Notes: generated by a model not told the origin, from the letters alone. A stretch of 64,000 bases of DNA from Nostoc edaphicum CCNP1411 (GCF_014023275.1 NZ_CP054698.1:4650001-4714000); one strand, 5' to 3'; shown: positions 54,009 through 63,825, numbered from the stretch's first letter. Numbers and translations: made by a program.

Positions 54009-55494
54009 AATTGATGCGATCGTAATTGGGTCTGGGATTGGCGGATTAGTAACAGCGACCCAGTTAGCAGCGAAGGGAGCGAAAGTGCTGGTACTGGAAC
54101 GTTATTTGATTCCAGGTGGTAGCGCTGGTTATTTTGAACGCCAAGGCTATCGATTTGATGTTGGCGCATCAATGATTTTTGGACTAGGACAGAATGGTAC
54201 TACTAACTTACTCACCCGTGCATTATCAAGTGTAAATGTCAGCCAAGAAGCGATCGCAGATCCGGTGCAGATTCACTATCATCTACCCCAAGGTTTAGAC
54301 TTGAAGGTTGACCGGGTTTATGAAAAATTTTTGCAAAATCTTACTGCTCATTTTCCCCATGAAGAACAGGGGATTCGTCGCTTTTATGACGAATGTCAAA
54401 AAGTATTCAAGTGCCTCAACAGCATGGATTTGCTGTCACTGGAAGAACCTCGGTATTTACTGCGCGTATTTTTCCAGCATCCTTTGGCGTGTCTCGGTTT
54501 AGCTAAGTATCTGCCCCAAAATGCCGGGGATGTGGCGCGGCGCTACATCAAAGACCCGCAATTATTGAAATTTATCGATATGGAATGTTATTGCTGGTCG
54601 GTGGTTCCATCAGACATGACACCAATGATTAATGCTGGGATGGTCTTTTCTGACAGGCATTATGGCGGAGTTAACTATCCCAAAGGCGGGGTGGGACAAA
54701 TTGCCCAAAAACTGGTGGAAGGTCTAGAGAAAGCTGGAGGTAAGATTCAGTACCAAGCTAGAGTCACAAAAATTCTCACAGAACAAGGAAAAGCGGTAGG
54801 TGTGCAACTGGCTAATGGTAAAGTGTATCGGGGTAAACGCATAGTTTCTAATGCTACACGCTGGGATACATTTGAACAATTATTACCAGCAGAAGCAATG
54901 CCACATAATGAGAAAAAATGGCAACAAAATTATCAAAAATCTCCAAGCTTCTTGAGTTTACACATCGGAGTAAAGGAGTCAGTTTTACCTGCGGGGACAG
55001 AGTGTCACCATATTTTGCTGGAAGATTGGGAAAGGATGACAGCAGCAGAAGGCACAGTTTTTGTTTCAATTCCCACATTGCTTGATCCAGATTTAGCACC
55101 AAATGGATATCACATCATTCATGCCTTTACGCCTCATTGGATTGATGATTGGCAAAAACTTTCTGTAAGTGAGTACGAAGCGAAGAAAGAAAAGGCGGCT
55201 TGGCGAATTATTGACCGCCTAGAGAAGATTTTTCCAGGTTTAGATGCCGGATTGGATTATCTGGAAGTGGGGACACCGCGCACCCATCAGCGCTTTTTGG
55301 GTCGTAAAGATGGCACTTATGGGCCAATTCCTCGGCGCAAGTTGTGGGGTTTATTGAATATGCCGTTTAATCGTACAGCTATTCCAGGACTTTATTGTGT
55401 AGGGGATAGCACCTTTCCAGGTCAAGGGTTGAATGCAGTAGCTTTTTCTGGGTTTGCTTGTGCCCATCGCATTGCTGTAGATTTAGGATTTTAA
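54004..55494 (+). CDS. crtH: Carotene (prolycopene) isomerase
   Basis: 496 residues, matching CrtH/CRTISO, which turns poly-cis-lycopene made by the CrtP/CrtQ route into all-trans-lycopene. N-terminal FAD motif GSGIGGLVTA (8-17) with acidic end of VLVLER, then GGSAGYFERQGYRFDVGASMIFG, and C-terminal YCVGDSTFPGQGLNAVAFSG. The AAAGGA upstream spaced 10-11 bases before the ATG is itself part of the heptamer repeat array. With crtO at 1.5 kb, two steps of carotenoid synthesis are in the window but 50 kb apart. Confidence 0.9.
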   Translation: MTIDAIVIGSGIGGLVTATQLAAKGAKVLVLERYLIPGGSAGYFERQGYRFDVGASMIFGLGQNGTTNLLTRALSSVNVSQEAIADPVQIHYHLPQGLDLKVDRVYEKFLQNLTAHFPHEEQGIRRFYDECQKVFKCLNSMDLLSLEEPRYLLRVFFQHPLACLGLAKYLPQNAGDVARRYIKDPQLLKFIDMECYCWSVVPSDMTPMINAGMVFSDRHYGGVNYPKGGVGQIAQKLVEGLEKAGGKIQYQARVTKILTEQGKAVGVQLANGKVYRGKRIVSNATRWDTFEQLLPAEAMPHNEKKWQQNYQKSPSFLSLHIGVKESVLPAGTECHHILLEDWERMTAAEGTVFVSIPTLLDPDLAPNGYHIIHAFTPHWIDDWQKLSVSEYEAKKEKAAWRIIDRLEKIFPGLDAGLDYLEVGTPRTHQRFLGRKDGTYGPIPRRKLWGLLNMPFNRTAIPGLYCVGDSTFPGQGLNAVAFSGFACAHRIAVDLGF

Positions 55495-55529
55495 CGTACA
55501 TCAATCAAGTTAGAAACTTCCAACAAATG

Positions 55530-55600
55530 AAAAAGAATTCAGAATTCAGAATTCAGGAGTCAGAATCAAATACAGAATTCTGAATCCAGAATTCTGTTCG
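55530..55600. repeat. GAATTCA heptamer array
   Basis: Forward CAGAATT units then inverted copies, able to pair, between convergent crtH and the decarboxylase. Same class at 21881-21905, 52018-52078 and 63158-63195. Confidence 0.75.
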
Positions 55601-55669
55601 ATAAATTATTCAATCATGTAGTGTGGGTATCATGCCATTGGTGTGAAGTTAAGAAAAGGAGTTAGGAGG

Positions 55670-57184
55670 TTATTTCACAACTTTCAAAGTTTTTAGACTA
55701 GTATCAGCACAACCACTAATAAATCCCCCCATTGTCTGGATTTGTTGCAGGTAATCAAGGATGGATTTTGTGATAATTTCTCCCGGCATTAATAAGGGAA
55801 TTCCTGGAGGATAGGGACAGACAATTTCGCTACAGATGCGTTTATTGGTCTGTGTCAAAGGTAGTATTTCACTAATAGCAAAAAAGGCTTCACGGGGAGA
55901 ACAATATAAAGTATGAGACTGTGTAGTGAAAAGATCCTGCCACAGATGGCTTTTAATAGTCAAATTGGTTCGACGATATTTTTCGGCAAGAGTGGTAAAA
56001 CCTTGCACCAGTTGCTCAATATCATCTGGGGTGTTGCCCAAACTAATGATAAAGGTGAGATGTTCCAGTGAGGCGAATTCAGCGGTGACATCTAATTTTT
56101 CATCAAGAATTTCATCTGCCTCAAATCCGGTTAAACCTAAACCAGAAACAGTGACAGTTAATCGCGTTTTGTCTAAAGCTATAAAGCTGGGATATCCTCT
56201 CAGCCCACCTCTAGAAGAAGATCCCCCCAACCCCCCTTGAGAAGGGGGGCTAAGAATCTGTAAGACAGATAATCCAGGAATTTGACTTATTCTAGTTCTA
56301 GCTTCGTCAGCAAGTTGTAAAGTGCGAGACATCAACATTTTTCCGTGGAGTGCCATTTGCTGACGCGCTGCATCTAGAGAAGCTAAAAGTAAATAATTAG
56401 GACTAGTAGATTGTACAAGCTGCAAAGCTTTACTGATGCGATCGCAATCTATCCTATTACCTTGGACGTGCAGCATCGATGCTTGTGTCATTGCACCAAG
56501 TACTTTGTGGATGGATTGTACAGTTAAATCGGCACCTGCGGCTAAAGCTGGAGTGGGTAATTCTGGATGAAAGGCAAAGTGTGCGCCGTGTGCTTCATCT
56601 ACAAGTAGAGGGATATTGTATTGATGTGTGATGCTGGCGATCGCACTCAATTCTCCACAAACGCCGTAATATGTTGGATAAACCGTCAATACTGCTTTGG
56701 CATCGGGATGCTTTTGTAGTGCAGCTTGCACAGCTTCAGGTGTAATACTGTGGGCAATATCTAAAACTGGGTCATATTCAGGATTGAGAAAAATTGGTAT
56801 TGCACCTGAGAGAATTAAACCAGCGATCGCAGAAGAATGTACATTTCGAGGCAAGATAATTTTATCGCCTGTGCCGCAGGTAGCGAGAATTGCCGCTTCA
56901 ATCCCACAGGTAGAACCATTGACAAGGAACCATGTTTGCAAAGCACCAAACGCCTCAGCCGCGAGTTGTTGTGCTTCTTGAATAACGCCTTGGGGTGCAA
57001 AGAGATTATCTAAATCTGCTAACTCGGTTAAATCAGCGCGAAAGACGGCTTTACCAAGTAAGTCAGCCAAAGGTTGAGAAATTCCCTCACCTAGTTTATG
57101 TCCTGGGGTGTAAAAAGGCGCATGTGGTCTTGCTGCATTGGCTTTTAAGGCATCTAATAAAGGTATTTGGTTTTGATTGAGCAT
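55670..57184 (-). CDS. Orn/Lys/Arg decarboxylase-family PLP enzyme
   Basis: 504 residues, the short cyanobacterial form. The PLP lysine is in VQSIHKVLGAMTQAS, with DEAHGAHFAFHPELP before it. N-terminus HAPFYTPGHKLGEG is typical. The family decarboxylates arginine, lysine or ornithine to make polyamines. The region ILSPPSQGGLGGSSSRGGLRGYPSF contains an in-frame G/C hairpin repeat. It is separated by 62 bp from the nSTAND gene upstream on the same strand, but a functional link is not obvious. Confidence 0.85.
   Translation of the reverse strand: MLNQNQIPLLDALKANAARPHAPFYTPGHKLGEGISQPLADLLGKAVFRADLTELADLDNLFAPQGVIQEAQQLAAEAFGALQTWFLVNGSTCGIEAAILATCGTGDKIILPRNVHSSAIAGLILSGAIPIFLNPEYDPVLDIAHSITPEAVQAALQKHPDAKAVLTVYPTYYGVCGELSAIASITHQYNIPLLVDEAHGAHFAFHPELPTPALAAGADLTVQSIHKVLGAMTQASMLHVQGNRIDCDRISKALQLVQSTSPNYLLLASLDAARQQMALHGKMLMSRTLQLADEARTRISQIPGLSVLQILSPPSQGGLGGSSSRGGLRGYPSFIALDKTRLTVTVSGLGLTGFEADEILDEKLDVTAEFASLEHLTFIISLGNTPDDIEQLVQGFTTLAEKYRRTNLTIKSHLWQDLFTTQSHTLYCSPREAFFAISEILPLTQTNKRICSEIVCPYPPGIPLLMPGEIITKSILDYLQQIQTMGGFISGCADTSLKTLKVVK
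56198..56270. repeat. G/C-run hairpin repeat inside the decarboxylase gene
   Basis: GATCCCCCCAACCCCCC and GAGAAGGGGGG of the MITE hairpin family, in frame with the gene and encoding SPPSQGGLGGSSSRGG. Confidence 0.85.
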
Positions 57185-57246
57185 TTAAATAAAACAAACC
57201 GCTAATGATAAAATTTGAAATCTGTTAGGGCATATTCATAAAATAA

Positions 57247-59862
57247 TTAGCTTCTTACTGCACGCTCTTTCACCCATTGTTTTAATAGAGGAATTTCAAA
57301 ATCATATCCTCCATTTATTTTGTGTAAAATATGATAACGAAACAAGCGGGTTAATACCTTTTCAGCAATTTCAGTAGTTATAGGTAATAAAATATCTTTC
57401 TTGGCAACTTGTAATAATAATTCTTGACCAATTACCATTTCTTCTGGTGTAGTTCCTGTAAATTGTGTCCAAATATTTGTAAAATAAGGCTGACCAGAAA
57501 TAAATGCGTCGTTAATAGAAGCTTGCAAAAGTTCAACAGTAATAAAATCAGTATGGTTAAAGTTAGCTTGATTCACCATTGATGCGCCCAATAATTGTAG
57601 GCAGTAAGGGTGACAATTGGCAAGCCTTAATACTTCCTGTACAATATCTGGAGCGTAACGCAGTGCAAAAGCTGGATCTGGATTAAGTAGTAAGTCCTCG
57701 GCTTCGTTAGGTTCAAGATAAAGCATTTCTATCGGGACAACGCTGATAAAATAGCTACTCCAATTCGTGCCTAATTCCTCTAAAGTTTGCACCCCAGAAA
57801 AGAGAAAACAGAGTTGTTCATAATGTTGAATTAAGTGGCGTAGTTCGTCAAATAAACGTAAAGTTATCTGTCCGTTTTGGATGGCGATACCTATTTTTTC
57901 AAATTCATCAAGGTTGAGAAGGATGCGCCGTTCTCCGATTTGGGCAAGTGCTTCATCCAACCAATCTTCTAAGGTGGTATAGGGACTAGCTTGAAAATCG
58001 GTGCGTTTAGGAATGTTTGGTAATTGAACGCCTTGACTTTTGCAGTCTTTATGAATTGCACGGACTAAGCCAAAGCAAAAGTCAGATTCGCTGGTGGTAA
58101 TGGCGGAACTTTGCATATCCACAAATACGGGGATAATATCACTGGGAAGCAGGCGGGGAAAGTTATACAAAAAGGAAGTTTTACCACAGCGACGGGGGCC
58201 ATGCAGCACAAGGGTAGGTCGGTCACGGTCTAAAACTCGACGGACAACTTCATTGGCAAATCTCTGACGACCTTTAAACAAGTTTTTTTGCTCAAGTCGC
58301 ACCGGATTTCCATATTGGAAGGGGTTGATTAGTTCGCCTTGAGAGAGTTTGCATTGTTCATTTTGTTCCAGTTCAATAACCCTTTGCCAATGTTCTAGTA
58401 CAGGTGTCCAGCGTTTGATAGCTTCGTCTTTAAGTCCCAGAGAGGATAATTGAGATTGTAGTTGAACAAGCTTGTTATTAATTTTTTCTAATCCTCGTTC
58501 TCGTCGGGCTATATTTTCATTTTCGAGTGCAGATTGAATATCTTGAATAATAGTTTGCAAGCGAGGAAGAAGGATAGAAAGTTCGGGTTTCACCTTTGGT
58601 AAAGGTATTTCTGGAGTGGAGGTGTCGCTGTCAGAATCGAGGTGATAGAAGGGGGAAATCAGGAAGGGTAATATGCGATGGTCTGAGTTGGTAGTAAAGA
58701 TTAGTTCTGGAATACTTTGAATTTGCTTGAGTTGGTCAGCAACAATTTGTGGTAAGGCATTTTGCAGGGTTATTTGAAATCCTGGTAAGGAAAAAGTTTG
58801 GGTATATCGAAAGACGTTCAAAGGTTCTTGAGGATTACTACGAAAAGCGGAAATGAAAAGCTGCTCGTGATTAGGTAAAGGTAGCCACACGAGTTCACTG
58901 GTATAGGGAGGTAAACTGTGAAGTAATTGCAATGGTTGAGGATGGAGGCGATTAATAATTGATGTAAAAAAACTGAAAGAAGCAAAGAAAAAATAGTCAA
59001 AAATTCTGTAATAGCTGACTAAACTTACAGGGATAATTAATGCTGAAAGCCATCCTAAATTTCGGATAGAAACAGCTATTAAAATCAATGTAGTCGTGAT
59101 AAAAACCCTATTGTTTTTGGCTGGTGCGAGAGCGAAGGCTATTAAACCTACAAAAACCAAAAACCAGGAAAGCGGTAAAGTAGATACGACTGCCAAGACG
59201 ACCGCCAAGACGACCGCCACATCACTATTGTTAATACTTTCTCTACATAAAAATAGTGCAAAGCCTGTTATCCCACTAGTTAACAGCATAAACAACCAAT
59301 TTTCAGTTGCTAACCATACACCTAACATTACACTGATTGTTCCTCCTATCACCATCACATTATGAGCAAAGGAAAGATGTTCTTTTTTTAAAATTTTTAT
59401 CATTAACCAAACAATTAATGATAAATATATTCCCAAAACAGCAACAAATATTCCTATTTGAAGTAAAGGAGGTGAAATTTTGATAGCTTCTATTAAGCCT
59501 TTCAACCAGCCATCAGGCTGACTTAATAGAATTATCAACCATAACAAGGGGATAATTAGTCCTAAAGGTAAAAATAAAAATCCTGTTCCATAGGAAATTA
59601 AAATTATACAAGGTAACTGTAGCCAATTAAATAAGTGATTATGCTCAGTCAGTTTTAAAATAAAAGGGATATTAAAAATAACTAATATGAATAAATATTG
59701 ACTGATAAATCGTAAGTTTTTGAAAAATAGAAAACTTATGTCTGGTCTGCGTTCATCTTTTTCTTCTTTGGGCAACCATTTATTCATCCGTTGCTGAAGC
59801 CTTGAAGGACAAAACATTGCCCACCAAAATAGTTCCCACGTTTCTCGTAAAAACAGCAACAT
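57247..59862 (-). CDS. Membrane-anchored nSTAND-type ATPase
   Basis: 871 residues. About eight to nine membrane helices (40-330), a linker domain (340-430), a coiled coil (about 440-520; LLPRLQTIIQDIQSALENENIARRERGLEKI), then an NTPase opened by NPFQYGNPVRLEQKNLFKGR with P-loop GPRRCGKTS (about 550) and Walker B RILLNLDEFEKI (about 649). A C-terminal winged-helix-like part follows. The NPFxYG/FxGR entry is also in the protease-ATPase encoded next to it. Probable membrane effector or sensor of a conflict system. Confidence 0.8.
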   Translation of the reverse strand: MLLFLRETWELFWWAMFCPSRLQQRMNKWLPKEEKDERRPDISFLFFKNLRFISQYLFILVIFNIPFILKLTEHNHLFNWLQLPCIILISYGTGFLFLPLGLIIPLLWLIILLSQPDGWLKGLIEAIKISPPLLQIGIFVAVLGIYLSLIVWLMIKILKKEHLSFAHNVMVIGGTISVMLGVWLATENWLFMLLTSGITGFALFLCRESINNSDVAVVLAVVLAVVSTLPLSWFLVFVGLIAFALAPAKNNRVFITTTLILIAVSIRNLGWLSALIIPVSLVSYYRIFDYFFFASFSFFTSIINRLHPQPLQLLHSLPPYTSELVWLPLPNHEQLFISAFRSNPQEPLNVFRYTQTFSLPGFQITLQNALPQIVADQLKQIQSIPELIFTTNSDHRILPFLISPFYHLDSDSDTSTPEIPLPKVKPELSILLPRLQTIIQDIQSALENENIARRERGLEKINNKLVQLQSQLSSLGLKDEAIKRWTPVLEHWQRVIELEQNEQCKLSQGELINPFQYGNPVRLEQKNLFKGRQRFANEVVRRVLDRDRPTLVLHGPRRCGKTSFLYNFPRLLPSDIIPVFVDMQSSAITTSESDFCFGLVRAIHKDCKSQGVQLPNIPKRTDFQASPYTTLEDWLDEALAQIGERRILLNLDEFEKIGIAIQNGQITLRLFDELRHLIQHYEQLCFLFSGVQTLEELGTNWSSYFISVVPIEMLYLEPNEAEDLLLNPDPAFALRYAPDIVQEVLRLANCHPYCLQLLGASMVNQANFNHTDFITVELLQASINDAFISGQPYFTNIWTQFTGTTPEEMVIGQELLLQVAKKDILLPITTEIAEKVLTRLFRYHILHKINGGYDFEIPLLKQWVKERAVRS

Positions 59863-59902
59863 TGTATTTCTAATTTGATGATTAAATCTTTGACTTATTG
59901 CT

Positions 59903-61468
59903 TTATCTTTGACCTTTCACAAACCGTGCAAATATACTACTAAATAAACCCCCATCCTTACGTAATAACCCATAACGCTGAAGCCTATCTACAATTGCTG
60001 AATTAGGACAGGGTAAATTACTCCCTCCCAACTCATAACACAGTGCTAAACGTTCAACTTCAGTTAAATCTTCCCAAAGTTCCTCAAAAAGCTCGTTTGC
60101 CTGAAAAATGAACTCTTTTCTAGCTGTTTCTGGATTCCCATGTTTCCACAACATCGCCCCCGCCATTTGCACATAATAGGGCAACTGCCCTGCTACATCA
60201 TCTACCCATTGCAATAACGCAGGATTAGGCAGAAATCCTTTTTGAATAATCCTTTCGCAAGCCTCTCTTTCTAATGCCCCTAAAATAGTGGTACTGAAAA
60301 TATTAGCAAAAGGAGAAACCATATTCCAATTTCCGTAAATCTCATTAAGAGGGCGTTTGCTGGCAATTACCATTGTTAATAACCCCTCAGAAGCCTTAGC
60401 TCGCCAATCATCCCCCCAATCCTTGAATAATTCTTGTCTACTAGCAATGGCTTCAAATTCATCCAACAAAATTATTAAACGATGCCCTTTATCTTCTAAC
60501 GCCCTTAGACCATCTTCCACCCTAAAGCCATCTTCATTATCTTCCTTTGACCAAGGAAAATCTCCTGTTAGCTTGTGAGTCGATCTTCTTAAGCCTTCAA
60601 TAATACCTTCTGGAGTATGAAAATTTTTACTCCTCAAATCTAAAGAAATAACTAAAGGCTTTTGTTGTTGTGAACAAAAATCACTGACTCTTTCTCTGAT
60701 ATATCGCAATAGAGAGGTTTTTCCATTACCTCGTAATCCTACCAAATTGATAGATTGAGGACTAGCCGCACCAATGCGGTGTTTAATCTCTAAAATCTCT
60801 CTTTCCCGTCCGTAAAAACGTTGTGGACGAACAAGAGAACCATATTCAAATGGATTATCACCTTTGGGCTTTAGCTGATGAAATTGTTTATTAAGTGAGG
60901 CAATTTCGGGAAAGTGTTGCACAATAACTTGAGCCGAAACTGCCCGCCCCCCTAAATCGTTACCCTCATCACGGGAAAGATGTACAATTCCACAAACTTT
61001 ACCTGTTAGTAAATTTAGCAAAGGCGATCCACTAAAGCCTGAGATAACTTGCCCTTGCTTTAACTTATAGAGAATAATATCCTGTTTAAAACTTATTCCT
61101 TCATATTTAAAACTTGCTGAATCTCCCAGCGAATAATCAACTTCGCTATTCTTGGGATAACCGAAAATATATAAATCATCGTTGGTATTGGGTTTTGTGT
61201 CATCCAATTCAACACAGGGATGATCCAAACAATCCTCGTACAGTTGTAAAAGGGCTAAATCAAGGGGATATTTGCATAATTGCGTAACTTTAGCTGTGTA
61301 ATTTTGGTTTTCTGCTTTCCAGAATACTTGCACAGGGTTATCTTTCGCAGATTCAACCACATGGGCGCAGGTGAGAATCCAATTCGGTGCAACAAAAAAA
61401 CCAGTTCCTTGACTACTGGCAACATTTAAACGCACTGTACAGCGTTGTAAATAGTCTTCGTTACCCAT
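59903..61468 (-). CDS. Trypsin-like protease fused to nSTAND ATPase
   Basis: 521 residues. N-terminal trypsin-fold protease with His36 (LTCAHVV), Asp70 (YPLDLALLQ) and Ser146 (SGFSGSPLL), a full triad. The NPFEYGSLVRPQRFYGRERE entry (205-224) leads to an ATPase with P-loop GLRGNGKTS (244-252) and Walker B LIILLDEFEAI (about 330-340), then a winged helix. No signal peptide, so it is cytoplasmic. This matches protease-STAND proteins of cyanobacterial conflict systems; it lies between its Trypco1-like and membrane STAND partners. Confidence 0.87.
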   Translation of the reverse strand: MGNEDYLQRCTVRLNVASSQGTGFFVAPNWILTCAHVVESAKDNPVQVFWKAENQNYTAKVTQLCKYPLDLALLQLYEDCLDHPCVELDDTKPNTNDDLYIFGYPKNSEVDYSLGDSASFKYEGISFKQDIILYKLKQGQVISGFSGSPLLNLLTGKVCGIVHLSRDEGNDLGGRAVSAQVIVQHFPEIASLNKQFHQLKPKGDNPFEYGSLVRPQRFYGREREILEIKHRIGAASPQSINLVGLRGNGKTSLLRYIRERVSDFCSQQQKPLVISLDLRSKNFHTPEGIIEGLRRSTHKLTGDFPWSKEDNEDGFRVEDGLRALEDKGHRLIILLDEFEAIASRQELFKDWGDDWRAKASEGLLTMVIASKRPLNEIYGNWNMVSPFANIFSTTILGALEREACERIIQKGFLPNPALLQWVDDVAGQLPYYVQMAGAMLWKHGNPETARKEFIFQANELFEELWEDLTEVERLALCYELGGSNLPCPNSAIVDRLQRYGLLRKDGGLFSSIFARFVKGQR

Positions 61469-61528
61469 TAATTGCTCTCACGCAGCATCTTTGTAAAAAG
61501 ATTACCACAACTGTAAGACAATCAACTG

Positions 61529-61840
61529 TTATTTACCCCATTCCATCGTAATTTCCAGGTTAGCTGTGCCTGTTCCTTTCACAATTAAAGCGGTTAATTG
61601 TCCTGACTCAACTCCAATTTGTAAACCTAGTTTGACACTAAATTTATCTGGTTTGACTGTCTCGCTAATATCTTTTAATGTACCTGCGACATCTTCAGCA
61701 ATAGATTTAATAATTTCTGTCGCTTGTTTAAAGACTCTGGTTTCAGCAGAAACAGGTTGTTCTCCTATAGGCGTAACCTCTACTTTAATTATTTTGCCGT
61801 CAGAAAGTTCAAAGGAAATAATTTTGGTTTTATCTGCCAT
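61529..61840 (-). CDS. Trypco1-domain protein
   Basis: 103 residues. Beta-strand start (TKIISFELSDGKIIKVEV), an amphipathic helix (FKQATEIIKSIAEDVAGTLKDISETVKP) and a C-terminal beta hairpin (KFSVKLGLQIGVESGQLTALIVKGTGTANLEITMEW), the pattern of the trypsin-co-occurring domain 1 family. It is 60 bp upstream of the protease-ATPase. Family members accompany such proteases and probably act as adaptor or substrate. Confidence 0.8.
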   Translation of the reverse strand: MADKTKIISFELSDGKIIKVEVTPIGEQPVSAETRVFKQATEIIKSIAEDVAGTLKDISETVKPDKFSVKLGLQIGVESGQLTALIVKGTGTANLEITMEWGK

Positions 61841-62141
61841 ACTTCATTCTTTTCTGTTAATTTTTCGTGCAAGGAACTTCCTAAATCGTGGGAAGAAGGT
61901 ATATGGTATTTTTACATTTTTCGGGCGCGATTAATTTAAGTCTGCCAACGATTCATAATATGTTACACGTTACTTTGATTATTTCATTTTTTGAAAGGTT
62001 TCAGAACTTTATAAGCAGTAATTACAGCCTGAGTAATTTATATAACTTTGTATAGGTAGCAGATTATTAGCGTAGGCGTAGCCCGCACTTCTCTACGAGA
62101 CGCTGCGCGAACGGCTGCGATCAGTGAACACCGTAGGCATC
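61841..62141. other. Gap with a dispersed repeat
   Basis: AT-rich leader of the three-gene set, then a palindromic Nostoc repeat (GCGTAGGCGTAGCCCGCAC...GACGCTGCGCG, 62070-62115). No gene was seen. Confidence 0.55.
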
Positions 62142-62275
62142 CAATACTGTTCGGTTAAGGCAAGAGACGCGATGAATCGCCGTCTCTACAATAATCAGTC
62201 TTTCGTCTTGACGGCGATTTATCGCGTCTTTACGAGCTAGAATTTCGATCAAAAAACATTAACCGAACCGTATTG
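62142..62275. mobile_element. MITE family A, copy 2
   Basis: 134 bp. Ends CAATACTGTTCGGTTAA (62142-62158) and TTAACCGAACCGTATTG (62259-62275), with one mismatch. Flanked by the perfect 10-bp direct repeat CGTAGGCATC (62132-62141 and 62276-62285). Its interior holds two palindromes of the GAGACG family (62163-62190, 62209-62232), unlike copy 1. Confidence 0.86.
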
Positions 62276-62435
62276 CGTAGGCATCGCCCTTTAGAAAAAA
62301 GTTTTTGGTTTACTGTTCAGGATTGAGAAAAATTGGTATTGCACGCAGAGCGTAAAGGACACAGAGGAAGAAGAGACTCGTTACACAGAATGCTATGCTT
62401 GCGTTAAAATCCTTAAATCCTGTGTAGCTGACTAG

Positions 62436-63143
62436 ATGAGGCCCTATCATCAAATCCCAATTTTCGAGTGTGGTGAACCGCTAATAGCGATTCCTTTAGA
62501 ATTATTTGCGGTGGAATCTCCCCATCCTTATGAAAAATTAGGTGCGCCTTATGGCGATCGCTCCCCTTATTATCTCCGTCAAAGCGTAATTGAAAATTTG
62601 ATCCAAGCGCAAAATTATCTTGATGTTCTGCATCCTAACTGGCGTATCCAAATTTTTGATGCTTATCGCCCGATCGCAGTTCAGCAGTTTATGGTAGATT
62701 ACAGCTTCGCTCAAGCAGTGCATGATAGAGGACTGGCTGAGGTGGAATTATCACCAAACCAACGCCAAGAGATTTGGGAAGCGGTTTATGCAATTTGGGC
62801 TGTACCAAGTTTAGATGAAAAAACTCCGCCTCCTCACAGTACGGGTGCGGCGGTGGATGTGACGCTGGTAGATGATAGTGGGGAAATAGTAAATATGGGT
62901 TCGCCAATTGATGAAATGTCGGGGCGATCGCATCCCGATTATTATGCCAATAGCGATCGCCCAGAAACCCAAAATTATCATGCTCACCGTCAGCTATTGC
63001 AAGATGTAATGTTAAAAGCCGGCTTTCAACGGAATCCCAGAGAGTGGTGGCATTTTTCTGTTGGCGATCAAATGTGGGCTTGGCTGAATAATCAAGCCAA
63101 TCGAGCCAATCCTGTCACTGCACGTTATGGGCGTCTCGCATAG
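62436..63143 (+). CDS. VanX-like D-alanyl-D-alanine dipeptidase (M15)
   Basis: 235 residues. M15D zinc peptidase with the Ser/His-type motif HSTGAAVDVTLVDDSG (His and Asp zinc ligands) and the C-terminal EWWHFSVGD (catalytic Glu, zinc His). RIQIFDAYRP carries the family Arg. It splits D-Ala-D-Ala; outside vancomycin-resistance clusters this serves peptidoglycan turnover or use of cell-wall peptides. No van genes are nearby. Start at ATG 62436. Confidence 0.85.
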   Translation: MRPYHQIPIFECGEPLIAIPLELFAVESPHPYEKLGAPYGDRSPYYLRQSVIENLIQAQNYLDVLHPNWRIQIFDAYRPIAVQQFMVDYSFAQAVHDRGLAEVELSPNQRQEIWEAVYAIWAVPSLDEKTPPPHSTGAAVDVTLVDDSGEIVNMGSPIDEMSGRSHPDYYANSDRPETQNYHAHRQLLQDVMLKAGFQRNPREWWHFSVGDQMWAWLNNQANRANPVTARYGRLA

Positions 63144-63348
63144 ATGCGTTATCACAAAAGAATTCAGGAGTCAGAATTCAGAATTCAGAATTTAATTGGA
63201 GTCTGACTAGCAGACTTGCTTAATCCAATGCTGAATAAATGGTGAAACTAAATGCTAAATCTTTCTTGCGGAATCCATAAGGAATAAATAAGCGTTCATC
63301 CCACACTTTCTTCTTCTGACTACTGAATTCAGACTACTGAATACTTCT

Positions 63349-63825
63349 TTATGCATCTTGAGGATTTAACTCTCTTAACTCGTCGGTGGTGTAAGTACCA
63401 ATGGGAGTCCAAACTAGATAGGGAAGGAGAAACAGCACCGCCATTAGAGAAATCGGCAAAACGCAGATTGCAAGGACAACGGCTAAAATCAAACCAATTA
63501 GCCCAAGAATTTCCCCAGCTTTGAGACTGCGAAACCTCAACATTATAGGTATATAGGCGACGGTGATAATTTCTACCAAGAGGTACAAAGCCATTAGTAG
63601 CCAAGTAATTATGCCTCCTGGATTTTTTTGCCAGACAATATAAGCTGAAGCTGCACCGCTAATAAAAATCACAGTCCAGATGAGGGGAATCAACGGCTCA
63701 AAAACTAGCCAGCGAGGGCGACTTAACAGTACAAACCATTTAACATCACGCGGCGTAATCAAGAAACTACCAAGGGCGATGAAAAAAGTTACAGCCCCAA
63801 TTATTATCCAAGATGGAATCGTCAT
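63349..63825 (-). CDS. TspO/MBR-family membrane protein
   Basis: 158 residues from ATG 63825; an earlier in-frame start at 63864 lacks family support. Five membrane helices. The TspO signature-like PRWLVFEPLIPLIWTVIFISGAASAYIVWQ is present, and the C-terminus is YLVWTPIGTYTTDELRELNPQDA. TspO binds porphyrins and related ligands in stress responses; this copy has fewer tryptophans than bacterial TspO. A second copy precedes it on the same strand. Confidence 0.75.
   Translation of the reverse strand: MTIPSWIIIGAVTFFIALGSFLITPRDVKWFVLLSRPRWLVFEPLIPLIWTVIFISGAASAYIVWQKNPGGIITWLLMALYLLVEIITVAYIPIMLRFRSLKAGEILGLIGLILAVVLAICVLPISLMAVLFLLPYLVWTPIGTYTTDELRELNPQDA

Noticed and set aside
53939..54172. 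Minus-strand frame over the crtH start
   Set aside because: It reads the heptamer array and crtH antisense; no supporting features.
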